DNA of 10,239 bases from Coriobacteriales bacterium (GCA_031272005.1 JAISUQ010000132.1:1-10239), one strand, 5' to 3'. Numbered from the stretch's first letter, positions 1 to 7,024 are shown. The notes: generated by a model not told the origin, from the sequence alone. Numbers and translations are program-made.

Positions 1-2048
1 ATCCAGACCCAGTCGCCGTCCTCCACGCCCAGGGACTTGGCGGTGTCGGGGTGGATCTCCAGAAGCGGCCACTTGACCTGCTGGCGCAGCCGGTCTATCT
101 GGCGATGTTCGGAGTGGAAGGAGGTATAGGAACGTCCGCCGGTGGTCAGCACCAGCGGGTACTGCTCAAAGAGCTCGGGTGTGGAGACAGGCGAGCGCGG
201 CGGCTCGATGAAGTAGGGCAGGGCGTCATCGCCATATTGGCTGTAGGCCGTGGACCACAGCTCGATGCGGCCGGTCTGGCTCATGTAGCCCAGGCCGCCA
301 TCAAAGCGCATCAGGCCTTTCTCGCATTTGCGGTAGATCTCCTCGGGTTGGATGGTGCCCTGTTCACGCAGGGAATCGAAGGTCTCGCCGGGGGGCAGCA
401 GGTACTTCTCGAAGTACTTGGCCGGGGTGTTGACCTCGTTCCAGTACTCCGGGAACATCCGCTTGCCCATCTCAATCATGAACTCCAGATCGGAGTAACC
501 CTCCACCACGTCGATGGCCTTGTTGCACATGCCATAAAACGCGATGTTGAAGCTGTAGTGGCTGACCACCAAGGTGTCATGCTCCACCCAGGTCTTCAGC
601 GGGATGACCAGGTCGCAGACCGCCATGGTCGTGGGATTGTGGAACAGCTCGGTGGCCACGGCGAACTCAAAGGAGTTCTTCATGGCCTCCAGCCAGCGGG
701 TCTGCGCGGCCGAGATGGCGCCGCCGACCACATTGGAGGACTGGAAGACGCCCATCCGCAGGCGGTAGGGCTCAAAGGTCTCCAGGGTATCCAGGGTGCT
801 GTCCGGATGGGTTGTGGACATCAGGTCGCAGACAAAGGGGAACTCCGTGGCGCCGATGCGCTTGTCGAACAGCTCCTTGGAGACGGTGCCGGCTTCCATA
901 GCCCGGCTGATCATGTCGACGTTGGTGTCGTTTTTGGTCGGCAGGCCCATGGTGTTGCCGCCGGGGACGTCCATGTTGTCGGTGATGGCAATCAGCGAGA
1001 GCAGGGCATGGCCGACCTGGATGCCGTTGGGATTCTGGTCCACGGCCAGACCCCAGCCGATAGCTGAGTGCTTGACGCCCTCATCGGAGTCGGGATCGGC
1101 TGGATGGGCGGCATACTTGCGGGCAGCGTCGTAGATTTGCTCAGCCGGTACCCAGGTGATCTCGGCGACCTTCTCCGGGGGATACTCCCTGACCCGCTCG
1201 ACCAACTCATCGAAGCCGTAGGTCCACTTCTCCACGGCCTCCGGCACATAGAGGTTCTCGTTGATGATCACATTCAGCAGGCCCAGGGCCAAAGCGGCGT
1301 CGGTGCCCGGGCGCAGCTGCAGATGGACATCGGCCTTGGAGGCAATCCAGGTCAGGCGGGGGTCGACGACAATCAACTTGGTGCCACAGTCCTTCATCAT
1401 GTCCACCACCGAGTGGCCCCAGAAGCCGTCGGCGTTGGACTTCAGCGGCTCCTTGCCCCAGAGCATGATGTAATTGGGAGCCGACCAGCCCGGGTGGTCA
1501 TAGCGGTCCGCATAGCGGGCGGCATAGTCGATCTCCGGATAACCGCCGCCCATCAGGTAGGCCACCGAGCTGACGCGTGGGGCGTAGCAGGACCAACCGC
1601 TCTGGGCATAACAGGCGTTGGGGGAGCCGAAGCTCATGAAGGTCAGCTCGTTGTGATACATCGTGGCCTCGCGGCCGGTACCGCAGAAGACGACGATGGA
1701 CTCCGGGCCGTAGGTGTCGCGGAAGTAGCGGGTCTTTTCTTCCAGCAGGTCCATGGCCTCGTCCAGGGAAATCTCCCGCCATTTGTTCTTGCCGCGGTCG
1801 GCAACGTCGCGGATCTGGGGCCTGGTGATGCGGTCCTTGTGGTAGACGACGTCCTTGATGGCCAGGCAGCGCGGGCAGAGCGCCCCGCGGTTGATCGGGT
1901 GATCCGGGTCGCCTTCGACATCCACCAATACACCGTCTTTGACGTGTAGCTGCACGCCACAGCCTACCGGGTGACACCCCGGGGGCGACCAGGCGCAGCT
2001 GCGGATGATGGTCTCGCCATTCTCTTCACGTTTCCATGGCTTTGGCAT
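1..2048 (-). CDS. Molybdopterin-dependent oxidoreductase (DMSO reductase superfamily), catalytic subunit, C-terminus cut off by window edge
   Basis: This frame stays open from an ATG at 2048 to the left edge, giving 682 codons with no stop. A strong AGGAGAGGAG Shine-Dalgarno precedes the ATG. The protein starts MPKPWKREENGETIIRSCAW. Near the N-terminus four cysteines (C18, C25, C30, C58; spacing x6, x4, x27) form the [4Fe-4S] motif ending ALCPRC. Residues 88-160 (NKWREISLDEAMDLL, YGPESIVVFCGTGRE) are typical of the MopB core. The stretch AQSGWSCYAPR makes Cys154 the likely molybdenum ligand. From about residue 640 the protein enters the C-terminal dinucleotide-binding domain (YPLVLTTGGR, LEIHPDTAKSLGVEDGDWV), and roughly the last 100 residues are missing. 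No Tat signal is visible, so a cytoplasmic location is inferred. It is unlike the large subunit at 3469-6084, which lacks the Fe-S motif and has Ser as predicted ligand. The substrate is unknown; an oxidoreductase acting on an organic or sulfur/arsenic compound is possible. Confidence 0.9.
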   Translation of the reverse strand, partial: MPKPWKREENGETIIRSCAWSPPGCHPVGCGVQLHVKDGVLVDVEGDPDHPINRGALCPRCLAIKDVVYHKDRITRPQIRDVADRGKNKWREISLDEAMDLLEEKTRYFRDTYGPESIVVFCGTGREATMYHNELTFMSFGSPNACYAQSGWSCYAPRVSSVAYLMGGGYPEIDYAARYADRYDHPGWSAPNYIMLWGKEPLKSNADGFWGHSVVDMMKDCGTKLIVVDPRLTWIASKADVHLQLRPGTDAALALGLLNVIINENLYVPEAVEKWTYGFDELVERVREYPPEKVAEITWVPAEQIYDAARKYAAHPADPDSDEGVKHSAIGWGLAVDQNPNGIQVGHALLSLIAITDNMDVPGGNTMGLPTKNDTNVDMISRAMEAGTVSKELFDKRIGATEFPFVCDLMSTTHPDSTLDTLETFEPYRLRMGVFQSSNVVGGAISAAQTRWLEAMKNSFEFAVATELFHNPTTMAVCDLVIPLKTWVEHDTLVVSHYSFNIAFYGMCNKAIDVVEGYSDLEFMIEMGKRMFPEYWNEVNTPAKYFEKYLLPPGETFDSLREQGTIQPEEIYRKCEKGLMRFDGGLGYMSQTGRIELWSTAYSQYGDDALPYFIEPPRSPVSTPELFEQYPLVLTTGGRSYTSFHSEHRQIDRLRQQVKWPLLEIHPDTAKSLGVEDGDWVW

Positions 2049-2093
2049 AGACTCTCCTCTCCTTCTTGGAGCTTCGGGAATTTGACGATACTC

Positions 2094-2121
2094 ATGCTAA
2101 AACGCTGGCGAAGCAGGGCAA
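2094..2121 (-). promoter_or_regulatory. Possible sigma-70-like promoter for the left molybdopterin oxidoreductase
   Basis: Read on the minus strand, TTGCCC (2121-2116) and TAGCAT (2099-2094) are separated by 16 bases. This would give a leader of roughly 40 bases before the ATG at 2048. The match to consensus is only moderate. If it is not used, the gene must be read through from the upstream iron-sulfur subunit gene, past the hairpin at 2229-2261. Confidence 0.3.
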
Positions 2122-2228
2122 TGAGCACTTCATTGTCGCCATATCAACAGACCCGACATGGGCGCCTGGTCGTGGAGGTTGATTGCACAAACCAGGCATA
2201 CTGTTCATAAGTGTTGCACGGTGCTCAA

Positions 2229-2261
2229 GCGCACACACCTGAGCCGTACTGGTGTGTGCGC
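2229..2261 (-). terminator. Perfect 11-bp hairpin after the iron-sulfur subunit gene; atypical terminator or processing site
   Basis: GCGCACACACC (2229-2239) and GGTGTGTGCGC (2251-2261) are perfect reverse complements around an 11-base loop. The hairpin lies 16 bp beyond the stop of the iron-sulfur subunit. On the minus strand it is followed by TTGAGCACC rather than a uridine run, so it is not a textbook intrinsic terminator. It could cause partial termination, protect the 3' end of the upstream mRNA, or be a protein-binding dyad. Confidence 0.45.
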
Positions 2262-2277
2262 CTGGGGCGACTTCGGG

Positions 2278-3441
2278 CTAGAGCTCCAGCTTCGGCGCGC
2301 TTACCGATGGGGCTGCGGCTGCGGCTGCGTTGCCAGCCAGCAGGTCGCCGCCGGTGGCACCCAGCTGCTCCAGCGTGTAGACGGTGAAGTCCTCCTTGCA
2401 GAACTGGCAGCGGGTGACGTCCTCAATCTTCTCGGCGACCATCTTCTTGCCGCATTTCGGGCAGATCAGCGAGGTCTTGGAGACCTTGGCCACATGCTCA
2501 TGCCTGGCGGCGGCTTCCTCGCGCAGCTTCTCCGATACGGCGCGGGCAGCAGCGGCAGCCTCGGCGGCAGCTTTGTCGGCAGCCTCGGCGGCAGCCTTGG
2601 CAGTCTCCAGGTCGACCAGCAGATGCGAGATGTCGTTGTCGCCGACGGAGAGGTCCTGCTCCGTGACATCAGCGCTGATCACCAGTTTGTCAAAGCCGGG
2701 CACGGTAATCTCGATGGTGTAGCGGGCCGCCTCTATCTGATTGAACTTGAAGTCACCGAACTCATCGGTCATCTGCTCGGCGACAACGTTGCCGGCGGCG
2801 TCTTTGAGCACTGCCCTGGCGTCGATGACCACGTTGTTATGCTCCATGTCGACGATGGTGCCGGCCACGAAGCGCTTGGGGAAGTTTTTGTAGTACAGCC
2901 GTGAGCCCTTGCCGGCCAGCTCCGGGGCCTGCGTGGTGCTGCTCAGATCAGCCTCAGACTCCTCAACATAGAGCAGCGCCTCGGTGGGGCAGGCGTCCAC
3001 GCAGCGGGGGACCGACCAGCCGTTGTCCAGCAGATGCGCACAACCGCTGCACTTCTGGGCCAGGTCGAGTTCGGCGTTGTAGTAGATGGCGCCAACAGGG
3101 CAGCTCTTGGCCAGTCCGCTGATGCCCCGGGCCAGCTCCGGGTCGATGATCACCAGGCCATCATCGCGTTGGTATACCGCCTCCGGCTTGCCAGCCGCCG
3201 CAGCATGGGCGATACAGGGCGCATCGGCGCAGTGGTTGCAGAGCACCGGGATGTGACTCACGCGCACCCAGGGCACCTGGCCGCGCTCACGGTAGTCTAT
3301 CTTGCACCAGAACTGGCCAACCAGCGGCTGCTCGGCCGTGTAGCCCGGCCAGGCCTGCTGGCAATGCTCGTCCTTGCAGACCACCTGACAGGCATGGCAG
3401 CCGTTGCAGCGGTCCACGTTCACCAGGAATACCTTGCTCAT
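2278..3441 (-). CDS. Iron-sulfur subunit of a transhydroxylase/catechol-dehydroxylase-type molybdoenzyme, with extended C-terminus
   Basis: A 387-aa protein with an excellent GGAGGAG site before the ATG at 3441, 27 bp after the large subunit gene; the two are surely co-expressed. Residues 1-160 are an NrfC/DmsB-like ferredoxin domain. The cysteines are C12, C15, C18, C22; C68, C71, C76; C114; and C131, C134, C147, C151. These make three [4Fe-4S] clusters: using the standard pairing, the fourth cluster has lost all four ligands (position 80 is Ala, and the first three positions of motif III are Ala, Ile and Leu). Three clusters is also the number known for the pyrogallol-phloroglucinol transhydroxylase beta subunit. 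Residues about 190-275 (GTIVDMEHNNVVIDARAVL, then GDFKFNQIEAARYTIEITV) look like the transthyretin/CnaB-type beta domain of that subunit. The protein then continues further than expected: an Ala-rich helix with an 8-residue repeat (282-297), a zinc-ribbon-like C327xxC330-x14-C345xxC348, and an Ala-rich tail. It likely passes electrons to the molybdenum subunit in the cytoplasm. Confidence 0.92.
   Translation of the reverse strand: MSKVFLVNVDRCNGCHACQVVCKDEHCQQAWPGYTAEQPLVGQFWCKIDYRERGQVPWVRVSHIPVLCNHCADAPCIAHAAAAGKPEAVYQRDDGLVIIDPELARGISGLAKSCPVGAIYYNAELDLAQKCSGCAHLLDNGWSVPRCVDACPTEALLYVEESEADLSSTTQAPELAGKGSRLYYKNFPKRFVAGTIVDMEHNNVVIDARAVLKDAAGNVVAEQMTDEFGDFKFNQIEAARYTIEITVPGFDKLVISADVTEQDLSVGDNDISHLLVDLETAKAAAEAADKAAAEAAAAARAVSEKLREEAAARHEHVAKVSKTSLICPKCGKKMVAEKIEDVTRCQFCKEDFTVYTLEQLGATGGDLLAGNAAAAAAPSVSAPKLEL
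2551..2598 (-). repeat. Two imperfect 24-bp tandem copies coding an Ala-rich helical linker
   Basis: The two units (2575-2598 and 2551-2574) encode KAAAEAAD and KAAAEAAA in the iron-sulfur subunit. The repeat builds a charged Ala-rich helix joining the beta domain to the zinc-ribbon-like tail, and would allow length change by slippage in units of eight residues. Confidence 0.7.
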
Positions 3442-3468
3442 CTTGCTCCTCCTTCAAAGGTTGTGGCT

Positions 3469-6084
3469 TCAGGCCAGATAGGCGCTGGGCACCAGGCCGG
3501 CAGCGGCATCGTAGTTGCGGGAGAACTGCTCGGGGTATTGGCCAGCCAACTCGCTGACGTCCACGGGGGCAATACCGACCAGGAAGGAGTTGGTGACCTC
3601 GCCCACGCAGTTCTTGCTGGTGGTCGCATCGGTGCAGATCAGGTTGTTGGCGCCGCCGCGATCCAGACCCTTGCGGCCACCGACGATGGCGTCGATGCGG
3701 GCGCCGTGGTCCTGATAGAGCACGCCGGGCATGATGCGCTCGGTGACATGCGCGCCGCCGAGTACCGTGCCGCGCTCGTTGTAGATCTTGACGATGTCGT
3801 GATGCTTGATGCCATGCCTGGCAGCGTCAACCGGGTTGATCCAGACAGGCTCATACTTGTAGCCATCCGGGCCCTCGATTTTGCAGGTCTCAATCTCACG
3901 CAGCCAGGGGATGTCGTCCATGTTGGCATGGACTCGCCAACGTGGATGATTGCTCATCAGCGGATAAGGATAATCTTGGGCGCGGTCGCTGGTGATGCGC
4001 TCCTGGTGTTCGGCGGTCTCCTCGATCCATTGTGGATAGGGCGCGCGCACTGTATCCTCGGGGAAGTGCGTAGCCAGCACCGTGCTGTAGTACTCCAGCT
4101 TGCCGGTGGGGGTGTCTAAGGGGTGGGCTTCGGGGTCGTCATGGAAGGCGCGCAGGCCAACTGGCAGCTCGTCGTAATCGGCGCGGGTCGGACTGGCCCA
4201 AAAGCGCTGCTCTTTGAGCTGTTCGTAGCTGATGCGGTCGGCCACCCCGGAGTTCTCAAAGCCGCGCTTGATCCAGCCTTCGGCGTCCAGGCCGAGGTTG
4301 TAGCGCTGGTAGAGGTCCTCGTAGGCGCCGCCGAAAAGCTCCAGCTTTTTGGCGATCTCGCAGACGCACTCATAATCGCTGATGGCTTCGCCGCAGGGCT
4401 CGATAGCTTTATCTTCTATGTATATCAGAGCATACTGGCCATTCATGTTGTCGGTATTCAGATCCGGGCACTCCATCAATGTGGCCGTAGGCAGGATGAT
4501 GTCGGCAAACAGCAGGTCATTCTCCATCCAGGGGTGCTGGAACAGCAAGAACTCCAGGCTGGGATGGCGCAGGGCCTCCTGCATCTCGAAGCCGCCGTTC
4601 CAGCAGGTCGACCAGCAGGGGGCGTCGCTCCAGATCATGTGCAGCCCGGCATCGCCCGGCAGCGGGAACTCAAAGGCATTGAGCTGGTCTTCCTTGGGGT
4701 AGCCGGCCATGGTGTGGCCGTACCACTTCACCGGCGGCTGCATGATGGCCTTGGGCAGCAGGGTCTTGGGGATGAAACTCGGGCCGGTCTGCATGTCGAA
4801 GCCGTGATAGGCCATCTCTGAGGAGGGATAGATCTCGCTGGTGGGCACTGGCGACTTGGTGGGCATGTTGAACAGCGTCCACTCGATGAATTGGAATTGG
4901 TTGGCACCCGGCTTGCCCAGGGACTGCATTCCGAGCAGTGCCACCTCCAGGCGCGCGGGCTCATGCGAGAAACAGGAGCGGATGTAGCCGCCGCCGTTGC
5001 AGTGGGCGATGCTCACGGCATGCCTGGCCCAGTAGTGCGCCAGGGCCTTGATGCGGTAGACCGGCACGCCGCACTTGGGGGCGGCCCACTCGGGGGTCTT
5101 CTCCACATTGTCGATGTAGCCCAGGACATAGGCCTTGAACCAGTCGAAGCCGTCTGAATGGCTGGCGATGTAGGACTCGTCGTAGGTGCCTTCCGTCAGC
5201 CAGATCCAGGCGATGGCCAGCTGCATGGCGGCATCGGTGTTGGGGATGATCGGAATCCACTTGTCGGCATGGGCGGCGTTGGTGTAGTTGACGTCCGGGG
5301 CGATGTGGATGGAGAGCACACCGATCTCGTTGAACCAGTAACACATCCGGGAGGGCAGCTGGCCACCCCAGCCCCAGGGTGTGGTCTCGGGGTCGGCGCC
5401 CCAGAACAGGACGGCGTCGCCATTCTCGGTGATGTCTTTGAAAACACCGCTCTGATAGACGTTCTGGCCCACCGGGTCCATGCCCCAGATCCACTTGGCG
5501 CCCCAGTACCAGCCTTCCCAGCTGTCGGCGTTGCGGGCCTGGACGGTGGAGCCGCCGCACAGCTTGAGCAGCTGGATCTGGCAACCATGGCTGCCGCCGT
5601 AGTTCTTGGACTCGCCGTGGCCCTCGCCCTGGCAGTAGATGGAGTGCGGGCCGTAGGTCTCATGGATGCGCTTGATCTCGGCGGCCACGATGTTGGTGGC
5701 CTCGTCCCAGGAGATGCGCTCGTATTTGGAGATGCCGCGATTTATGGTGTTGGTTTTATCCGGGTCGCCGCCCGGCTCCCAGTCCACCCGCTTCATCGGG
5801 AAAGGCACCCGGTTGGGCGAGTAGGTGCGGGTCTTGTAGGCCAGGCTGTGCGGGCTGAGCAGGGTTTTGAAGCCTGGGTCGAAGTGGTGGCCGTCCTTGT
5901 CCAGCGACCAGGCCCGCAACTCTTCGGGGGTGTGGTTCTCGCTGTAGTGCAACGGCCGCATGCGCACGATGCGCCCATCGAGCACGTCCACATCCGTGGC
6001 GTTGGCGCCCAGGCCAAAACCACAGATGCTCAGGCACTTGGTGGTGGTGCGGTCCTTGATTTTGAGCGGCTTGTCTGCTGGCAT
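3469..6084 (-). CDS. Pyrogallol-transhydroxylase/catechol-dehydroxylase-like molybdopterin enzyme, large subunit
   Basis: An 871-aa protein starting MPADKPLKIKDRTTTKCLSI, close in length to the Pelobacter acidigallici pyrogallol-phloroglucinol transhydroxylase alpha subunit (about 875 aa). The open frame runs further upstream, but AAGGGAG lies six bases before the ATG at 6084 and the extension is low-complexity promoter DNA. The N-terminus lacks the CxxCxxxC cluster motif (only C17 and C21), as expected for this family. RNADSWEGWYWG places Asp187-Ser188-Trp189 where the known enzyme has its Asp-Ser-Trp triad, so Ser188 is the probable molybdenum ligand. GEGHGESKNYGG supplies a candidate active-site His156. 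Residues about 705-835 (YPLMSNHPRWRVHANMDD, WINPVDAARHGIKHHDIVKIYN) are the molybdopterin dinucleotide-binding domain. There is no Tat signal, so it is likely cytoplasmic with its partner at 2278-3441. Transhydroxylation and reductive catechol dehydroxylation cannot be told apart from sequence. The divergent TetR gene and the nearby MFS gene suggest a substrate-induced aromatic pathway. Confidence 0.93.
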   Translation of the reverse strand: MPADKPLKIKDRTTTKCLSICGFGLGANATDVDVLDGRIVRMRPLHYSENHTPEELRAWSLDKDGHHFDPGFKTLLSPHSLAYKTRTYSPNRVPFPMKRVDWEPGGDPDKTNTINRGISKYERISWDEATNIVAAEIKRIHETYGPHSIYCQGEGHGESKNYGGSHGCQIQLLKLCGGSTVQARNADSWEGWYWGAKWIWGMDPVGQNVYQSGVFKDITENGDAVLFWGADPETTPWGWGGQLPSRMCYWFNEIGVLSIHIAPDVNYTNAAHADKWIPIIPNTDAAMQLAIAWIWLTEGTYDESYIASHSDGFDWFKAYVLGYIDNVEKTPEWAAPKCGVPVYRIKALAHYWARHAVSIAHCNGGGYIRSCFSHEPARLEVALLGMQSLGKPGANQFQFIEWTLFNMPTKSPVPTSEIYPSSEMAYHGFDMQTGPSFIPKTLLPKAIMQPPVKWYGHTMAGYPKEDQLNAFEFPLPGDAGLHMIWSDAPCWSTCWNGGFEMQEALRHPSLEFLLFQHPWMENDLLFADIILPTATLMECPDLNTDNMNGQYALIYIEDKAIEPCGEAISDYECVCEIAKKLELFGGAYEDLYQRYNLGLDAEGWIKRGFENSGVADRISYEQLKEQRFWASPTRADYDELPVGLRAFHDDPEAHPLDTPTGKLEYYSTVLATHFPEDTVRAPYPQWIEETAEHQERITSDRAQDYPYPLMSNHPRWRVHANMDDIPWLREIETCKIEGPDGYKYEPVWINPVDAARHGIKHHDIVKIYNERGTVLGGAHVTERIMPGVLYQDHGARIDAIVGGRKGLDRGGANNLICTDATTSKNCVGEVTNSFLVGIAPVDVSELAGQYPEQFSRNYDAAAGLVPSAYLA

Positions 6085-6090
6085 AGCTCT

Positions 6091-6097
6091 CTCCCTT
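6091..6097 (-). promoter_or_regulatory. Ribosome binding site deciding the start of the large subunit
   Basis: On the minus strand AAGGGAG is followed by six bases (AGAGCT) and then the ATG at 6084. It supports this start over the ATG about 100 codons upstream at 6393, which would run through the divergent promoter and give a Cys/Leu/Trp-rich low-complexity tail unlike the family. Confidence 0.75.
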
Positions 6098-6190
6098 CTT
6101 GCCGGCATCCCCGGGCTGGAGCGCAACCCGGTGGATGCTGTCTGGCATTGCCGAATGGCTGTGATTCTTGCTGCTGCCAGTTTGCCGGCC

Positions 6191-6203
6191 GCTGGCTGCC
6201 AGC
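6191..6203. promoter_or_regulatory. 13-bp perfect palindrome in the divergent promoter region
   Basis: GCTGGC-T-GCCAGC lies between the large subunit gene and its divergent TetR gene. It forms the right arm of a longer imperfect dyad with the CTTGCTGCTGCCAG block near 6168-6181. It would fall in the 5' leader of the large subunit mRNA, so it may act as an operator or an RNA hairpin. No matching perfect copy was found in the other intergenic regions. Confidence 0.3.
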
Positions 6204-6237
6204 AACAAGATGCAGGAGTGGCGGAGCATGCAGCAAA

Positions 6238-6264
6238 GTTGTACACGGCTGGCAGGATGTCCAA
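6238..6264 (-). promoter_or_regulatory. Weak candidate promoter for the molybdoenzyme operon
   Basis: Read on the minus strand, TTGGAC (6264-6259) and TACAAC (6243-6238) are 15 bases apart, shorter than the ideal 17. The -35 box falls inside the candidate operator at 6248-6264, which would fit repression by the divergent TetR. Nothing better was seen in this gap. Confidence 0.28.
6248..6264. promoter_or_regulatory. Candidate TetR operator, copy 1
   Basis: GCTGGCAGGATGTCCAA matches the dyad TTGGGCAGTTTGTCCAA at 8542-8558 in 12 of 17 positions (GGCAG and TGTCCAA identical). In both regions CTCGA follows after exactly ten bases. Copy 1 abuts the -35 box of the TetR promoter at 6265 and overlaps a possible -35 box for the opposite strand, a position suited to controlling both genes. 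It is the less symmetrical of the two copies. Confidence 0.5.
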
Positions 6265-6293
6265 TTGTGCTGGGCTCGATGTATGGGTATGAT
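6265..6293 (+). promoter_or_regulatory. Sigma-70-like promoter of the first TetR gene
   Basis: TTGTGC (6265-6270) and TATGAT (6288-6293) are separated by 17 bases. Transcription would begin near 6300, about 20 bases before the start codon and just ahead of the ribosome binding site at 6311. The -35 box directly follows the candidate operator, which fits autoregulation. Confidence 0.6.
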
Positions 6294-6310
6294 TAGTCAA
6301 GCTGGCGCAG

Positions 6311-6315
6311 GGAGG
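6311..6315 (+). promoter_or_regulatory. Ribosome binding site fixing the start of the first TetR gene
   Basis: GGAGG lies six bases before the ATG at 6322. The frame is open for more than a kilobase upstream, so this site together with the promoter at 6265-6293 is what defines the true N-terminus. Confidence 0.75.
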
Positions 6316-6321
6316 GCAGAG

Positions 6322-7023
6322 ATGACACAGACACCACAGGCACCACAGGCAGCGCAGACAGAGCGGGCACCACAGGCAACGCAGGCAGCGCATATTCCGG
6401 TTGCGGCAGACCCGCTGCTGGCAGACTTATCGCTGAGCAAATCCTATCGGACCAAGATGAAGATTGCCCAGTCGATGGACGTACTCTGCGCTGAGACGCC
6501 CTATACGCGGTTGACCGTAGACGACATCGTCAAATCCGCCGGCCTCAGTCGCTCCGGCTTCTATCACCATTTCGAGGACAAGGACGCCGTCATCCTCTGG
6601 CTGACCAGGCTGTTCTATCTGCACGGCGTGGACCAGATTGGCCGCACCCTGACCTGGTTTGAGGGCTATCTGGTGACCACCCGCAGCTTCACGCGCTTCC
6701 GCAGGTTGTTCTCCAGCGAAGCCGAGAACAGCGGTTATGCCTCCGGGCGGGAGTTCTACCGGCGGCACCGCCGGGAGAACCTTACCGAGACGCTTTGCGA
6801 GTACCAGCAACGCGAACTGACCAACGAGCTCAGAGCTCAGATTGAGATTCTCCCCGAAATCGAGATTGCCGCCTCCGGGCGCTACGACAAGGGGCAATGG
6901 CAGATGCCGCTGAAGGACTACTGCAACCTGGCCTGCTCCCTGGTGCCTCGAACCCTGTACGAAGCCCTGGAGAACCCCGTGCAACGGGAGCTGACCAAAG
7001 GCGATCTGTACTTCAACGTCTGA
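6322..7023 (+). CDS. TetR/AcrR-family transcriptional regulator (first paralogue)
   Basis: A 233-aa regulator divergent from the molybdoenzyme operon. The first 25 or so residues are a Gln/Ala/Thr/Pro-rich tail (TQTPQAPQAAQTERAPQATQ) absent from the paralogue at 8645. The DNA-binding domain spans about residues 39-95: helix 1 SYRTKMKIAQSMDVL, then LTVDDIVKSAGLSRSGFYHHF, which is the TetR helix-turn-helix with its FYxHF signature. The all-helical ligand and dimer domain follows. It contains GRTLTWFEG (108-115) and SLVPRTLYEALENPV, both kept in the paralogue. About half of some 193 aligned residues are identical between the two. TetR proteins usually repress until a small ligand binds; here a phenolic substrate or product is a guess from context. 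Its stop codon lies one base from the stop of the convergent transporter gene. Confidence 0.92.
   Translation: MTQTPQAPQAAQTERAPQATQAAHIPVAADPLLADLSLSKSYRTKMKIAQSMDVLCAETPYTRLTVDDIVKSAGLSRSGFYHHFEDKDAVILWLTRLFYLHGVDQIGRTLTWFEGYLVTTRSFTRFRRLFSSEAENSGYASGREFYRRHRRENLTETLCEYQQRELTNELRAQIEILPEIEIAASGRYDKGQWQMPLKDYCNLACSLVPRTLYEALENPVQRELTKGDLYFNV
6332..6376 (+). repeat. CACCACAGG repeats coding the Gln/Ala/Pro-rich tail of the first TetR
   Basis: The 9-base unit CACCACAGG occurs at 6332-6340, 6341-6349 and 6368-6376, with related GCAGGCAGCGCA blocks around it. It produces the TPQAPQAAQ/APQATQ tail. The second TetR has no such repeat, so this is a lineage-specific N-terminal expansion. Confidence 0.65.
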
Positions 7024-7024
7024 G

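Noticed and set aside
51..1949. Long plus-strand open frames (51-1067, 1068-1949) opposite the left molybdoenzyme
   Set aside because: They are antisense to a clear MopB coding sequence, have His/Gly/Val-rich composition typical of shadow frames in GC-rich DNA, and lack good ribosome binding sites or family motifs.
2158..4821. Plus-strand open frames at 2158-2904, 3034-4119 and 4123-4821
   Set aside because: They overlap the iron-sulfur and large subunit genes on the opposite strand, show no recognisable motif, and are explained by codon bias of the true genes.
3469..6084. Assigning transhydroxylase or a named dehydroxylase activity and gene symbol
   Set aside because: The Asp-Ser-Trp signature marks the family, but other active-site residues could not be aligned with confidence, so a specific reaction and symbol are not justified.
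5158..6321. A 621-aa version of the first TetR beginning at 5158
   Set aside because: The extra 388 residues are antisense to the large subunit gene. A promoter at 6265-6293 and GGAGG at 6311-6315 fix the start at 6322.
6085..6393. N-terminal extension of the large subunit up to 6393
   Set aside because: It crosses the divergent promoter and the first TetR start, encodes a Cys/Leu/Trp-rich nonsense tail, and the ATG at 6084 has a proper ribosome binding site and gives the family's usual length.
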